Assembly: GCA_035691285.1 (NCBI GenBank)
Contig: DASSJI010000273.1
Coordinates: 1-46,193 of the forward strand
DNA: 46,193 bases
DNA from: DATFEN01 sp035691285
GTDB taxonomy: Bacteria; Acidobacteriota; Vicinamibacteria; Fen-336
Direction of reading: 5' to 3'
Part shown: piece after piece, positions 45,755 through 46,193 of the stretch
Layout: each line of letters starts with the position of its first letter
Numbering within the stretch: position 1 is the first letter of the stretch
Made by a program: the position numbers and the translations under genes
The notes under the pieces: generated by a model
Seen by the model: the letters and a program-made list of their open reading frames with translations, nothing else
Databases searched by the model: none
Told to the model about the DNA's origin: nothing

Positions 45755-46193
45755 AGGGGTCGGCCCTGAGCCTCGTCCTTTCCATGGTGAGCGAGGCCGC
45801 CCGGGCGCAGGAGCCTGCCGGGCAGGCGACGTCCGAGCCGACGCGCGTCGAGGTGGTGACCGTGACGCCGTGTCGTGGATGTCTCACCACGGTCGTGAAC
45901 TCCCCCGCCGCCGTCACCGTGATTCCGTCCGAGGCGATCGTCAGCGCCGCAGACCGCAGCGTCCCGGAGCTGCTGCGTGCGGTGCCCGGCGTGAACGCCG
46001 TGCGCACTGCGAACCGCGACTGGAACGTCACGAGCCGGCAAGGCACGTCCACCCTCGCCAACTCGCAGCTCGTGCTCGTGGACGGCCGCTCGATCTACCT
46101 GGACTTCATGGGCGTGATCCTGTGGGACCTGCTCCCCGTCGACCCCATGGATATCGACCAGATCGAGGTGGTGCGCGGCCCGGCCTCCGCGGT
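45751..46193 (+). CDS. TonB-dependent receptor, N-terminal part (runs off the window)
   Basis: The first 147 codons of an outer-membrane receptor. A signal peptide (about 1-20, ending EAARAQ) is followed by a short N-terminal segment with a CRGC pair (VTPCRGCLTTVVNSPAAVTV) and then the plug domain: VPELLRAVPGVNAV, SRQGTSTLANSQLVLVDGRS and DIDQIEVVRGPASA. This is the type used for iron-siderophore or cobalamin-like ligands, but the barrel is outside the window and the ligand unknown. The ATG overlaps the stop of the FHA-transporter gene as ATGA, so it belongs to the same operon. Confidence 0.92.
   Translation, partial: MKGSALSLVLSMVSEAARAQEPAGQATSEPTRVEVVTVTPCRGCLTTVVNSPAAVTVIPSEAIVSAADRSVPELLRAVPGVNAVRTANRDWNVTSRQGTSTLANSQLVLVDGRSIYLDFMGVILWDLLPVDPMDIDQIEVVRGPASA

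Overview
The window is a continuous, gene-dense stretch of very GC-rich bacterial chromosome. Codon third positions are dominated by G and C, and no gap between genes exceeds about 195 bases. I see no insertion sequence, prophage or CRISPR array. The gene families point to Acidobacteriota (Vicinamibacteria- or Thermoanaerobaculia-like), with moderate confidence. The pointers are an ECF sigma factor coupled to a Ser/Thr kinase carrying TolB-like and TPR regions, Oar-like TonB-dependent receptors with a carboxypeptidase-regulatory-type N-domain, a Tat lipoprotein with an RRQFT signal, and a NrfD/FeS/multihaem cytochrome module. A high-GC Methylomirabilota/Rokubacteria relative is the main alternative.

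Layout. 1-5387 (minus) is a housekeeping operon: tilS, hpt, ftsH, folP, cdaA and the start of cdaR. It is tightly coupled, with several GTGA start/stop overlaps, and ends in the c-di-AMP synthase unit. A tRNA(CAU), most likely elongator Met, lies just upstream of tilS. 5592-8067 (plus) holds a tiny eight-cysteine protein and the haem genes hemB and hemL. 8064-16147 carries a GT39-type glycosyltransferase, rlmN, a polytopic membrane protein, a GH2 glycosidase lipoprotein and two small secreted proteins with internal repeats. 16266-23744 (plus) has an alkaline-phosphatase-superfamily lipoprotein, an amidohydrolase, a GAF-PP2C phosphatase with an integrase-like N-domain, and uvrA. 23752-27314 (minus) is a cell-envelope cluster of a secreted receiver-like protein, an outer-membrane barrel, a His-rich Tat lipoprotein and a di-haem peroxidase. 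27440-30591 (minus) is the sigma/kinase pair. 30669-33378 (minus) is a tetrahaem cytochrome, a 4x[4Fe-4S] protein and a NrfD quinol-interacting subunit. 33448-35181 (minus) is a DUF2339-like membrane protein.

The most unusual region is 35323-46193. A Ser/Thr kinase has an extracytoplasmic half that looks like TonB: one membrane segment, a proline-rich tandem repeat and a TonB-C-like domain. It is translationally coupled to an open reading frame that joins a complete YhhN (lysoplasmalogenase-like) membrane protein in frame to a TonB-dependent outer-membrane receptor through what looks like an internal signal peptide. Divergent from the kinase, from a promoter with the same -10 hexamer, run a stand-alone AAA/TPR ATPase, an FHA domain fused to an ATP/ADP-carrier-like transporter with HEAT-like repeats, and a second TonB-dependent receptor cut by the window end. 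Together these could form a trans-envelope phospho-signalling system in which outer-membrane receptors contact a TonB-like kinase and the FHA domain reads phosphothreonine. That is inference from architecture and gene order.

Starts. GTG is common and eight gene junctions use 4-base overlaps (GTGA, ATGA or CTGA). Two genes seem to start at CTG. Several -10-like boxes lie only 5-12 bases before the start codon, which suggests leaderless or nearly leaderless transcripts.
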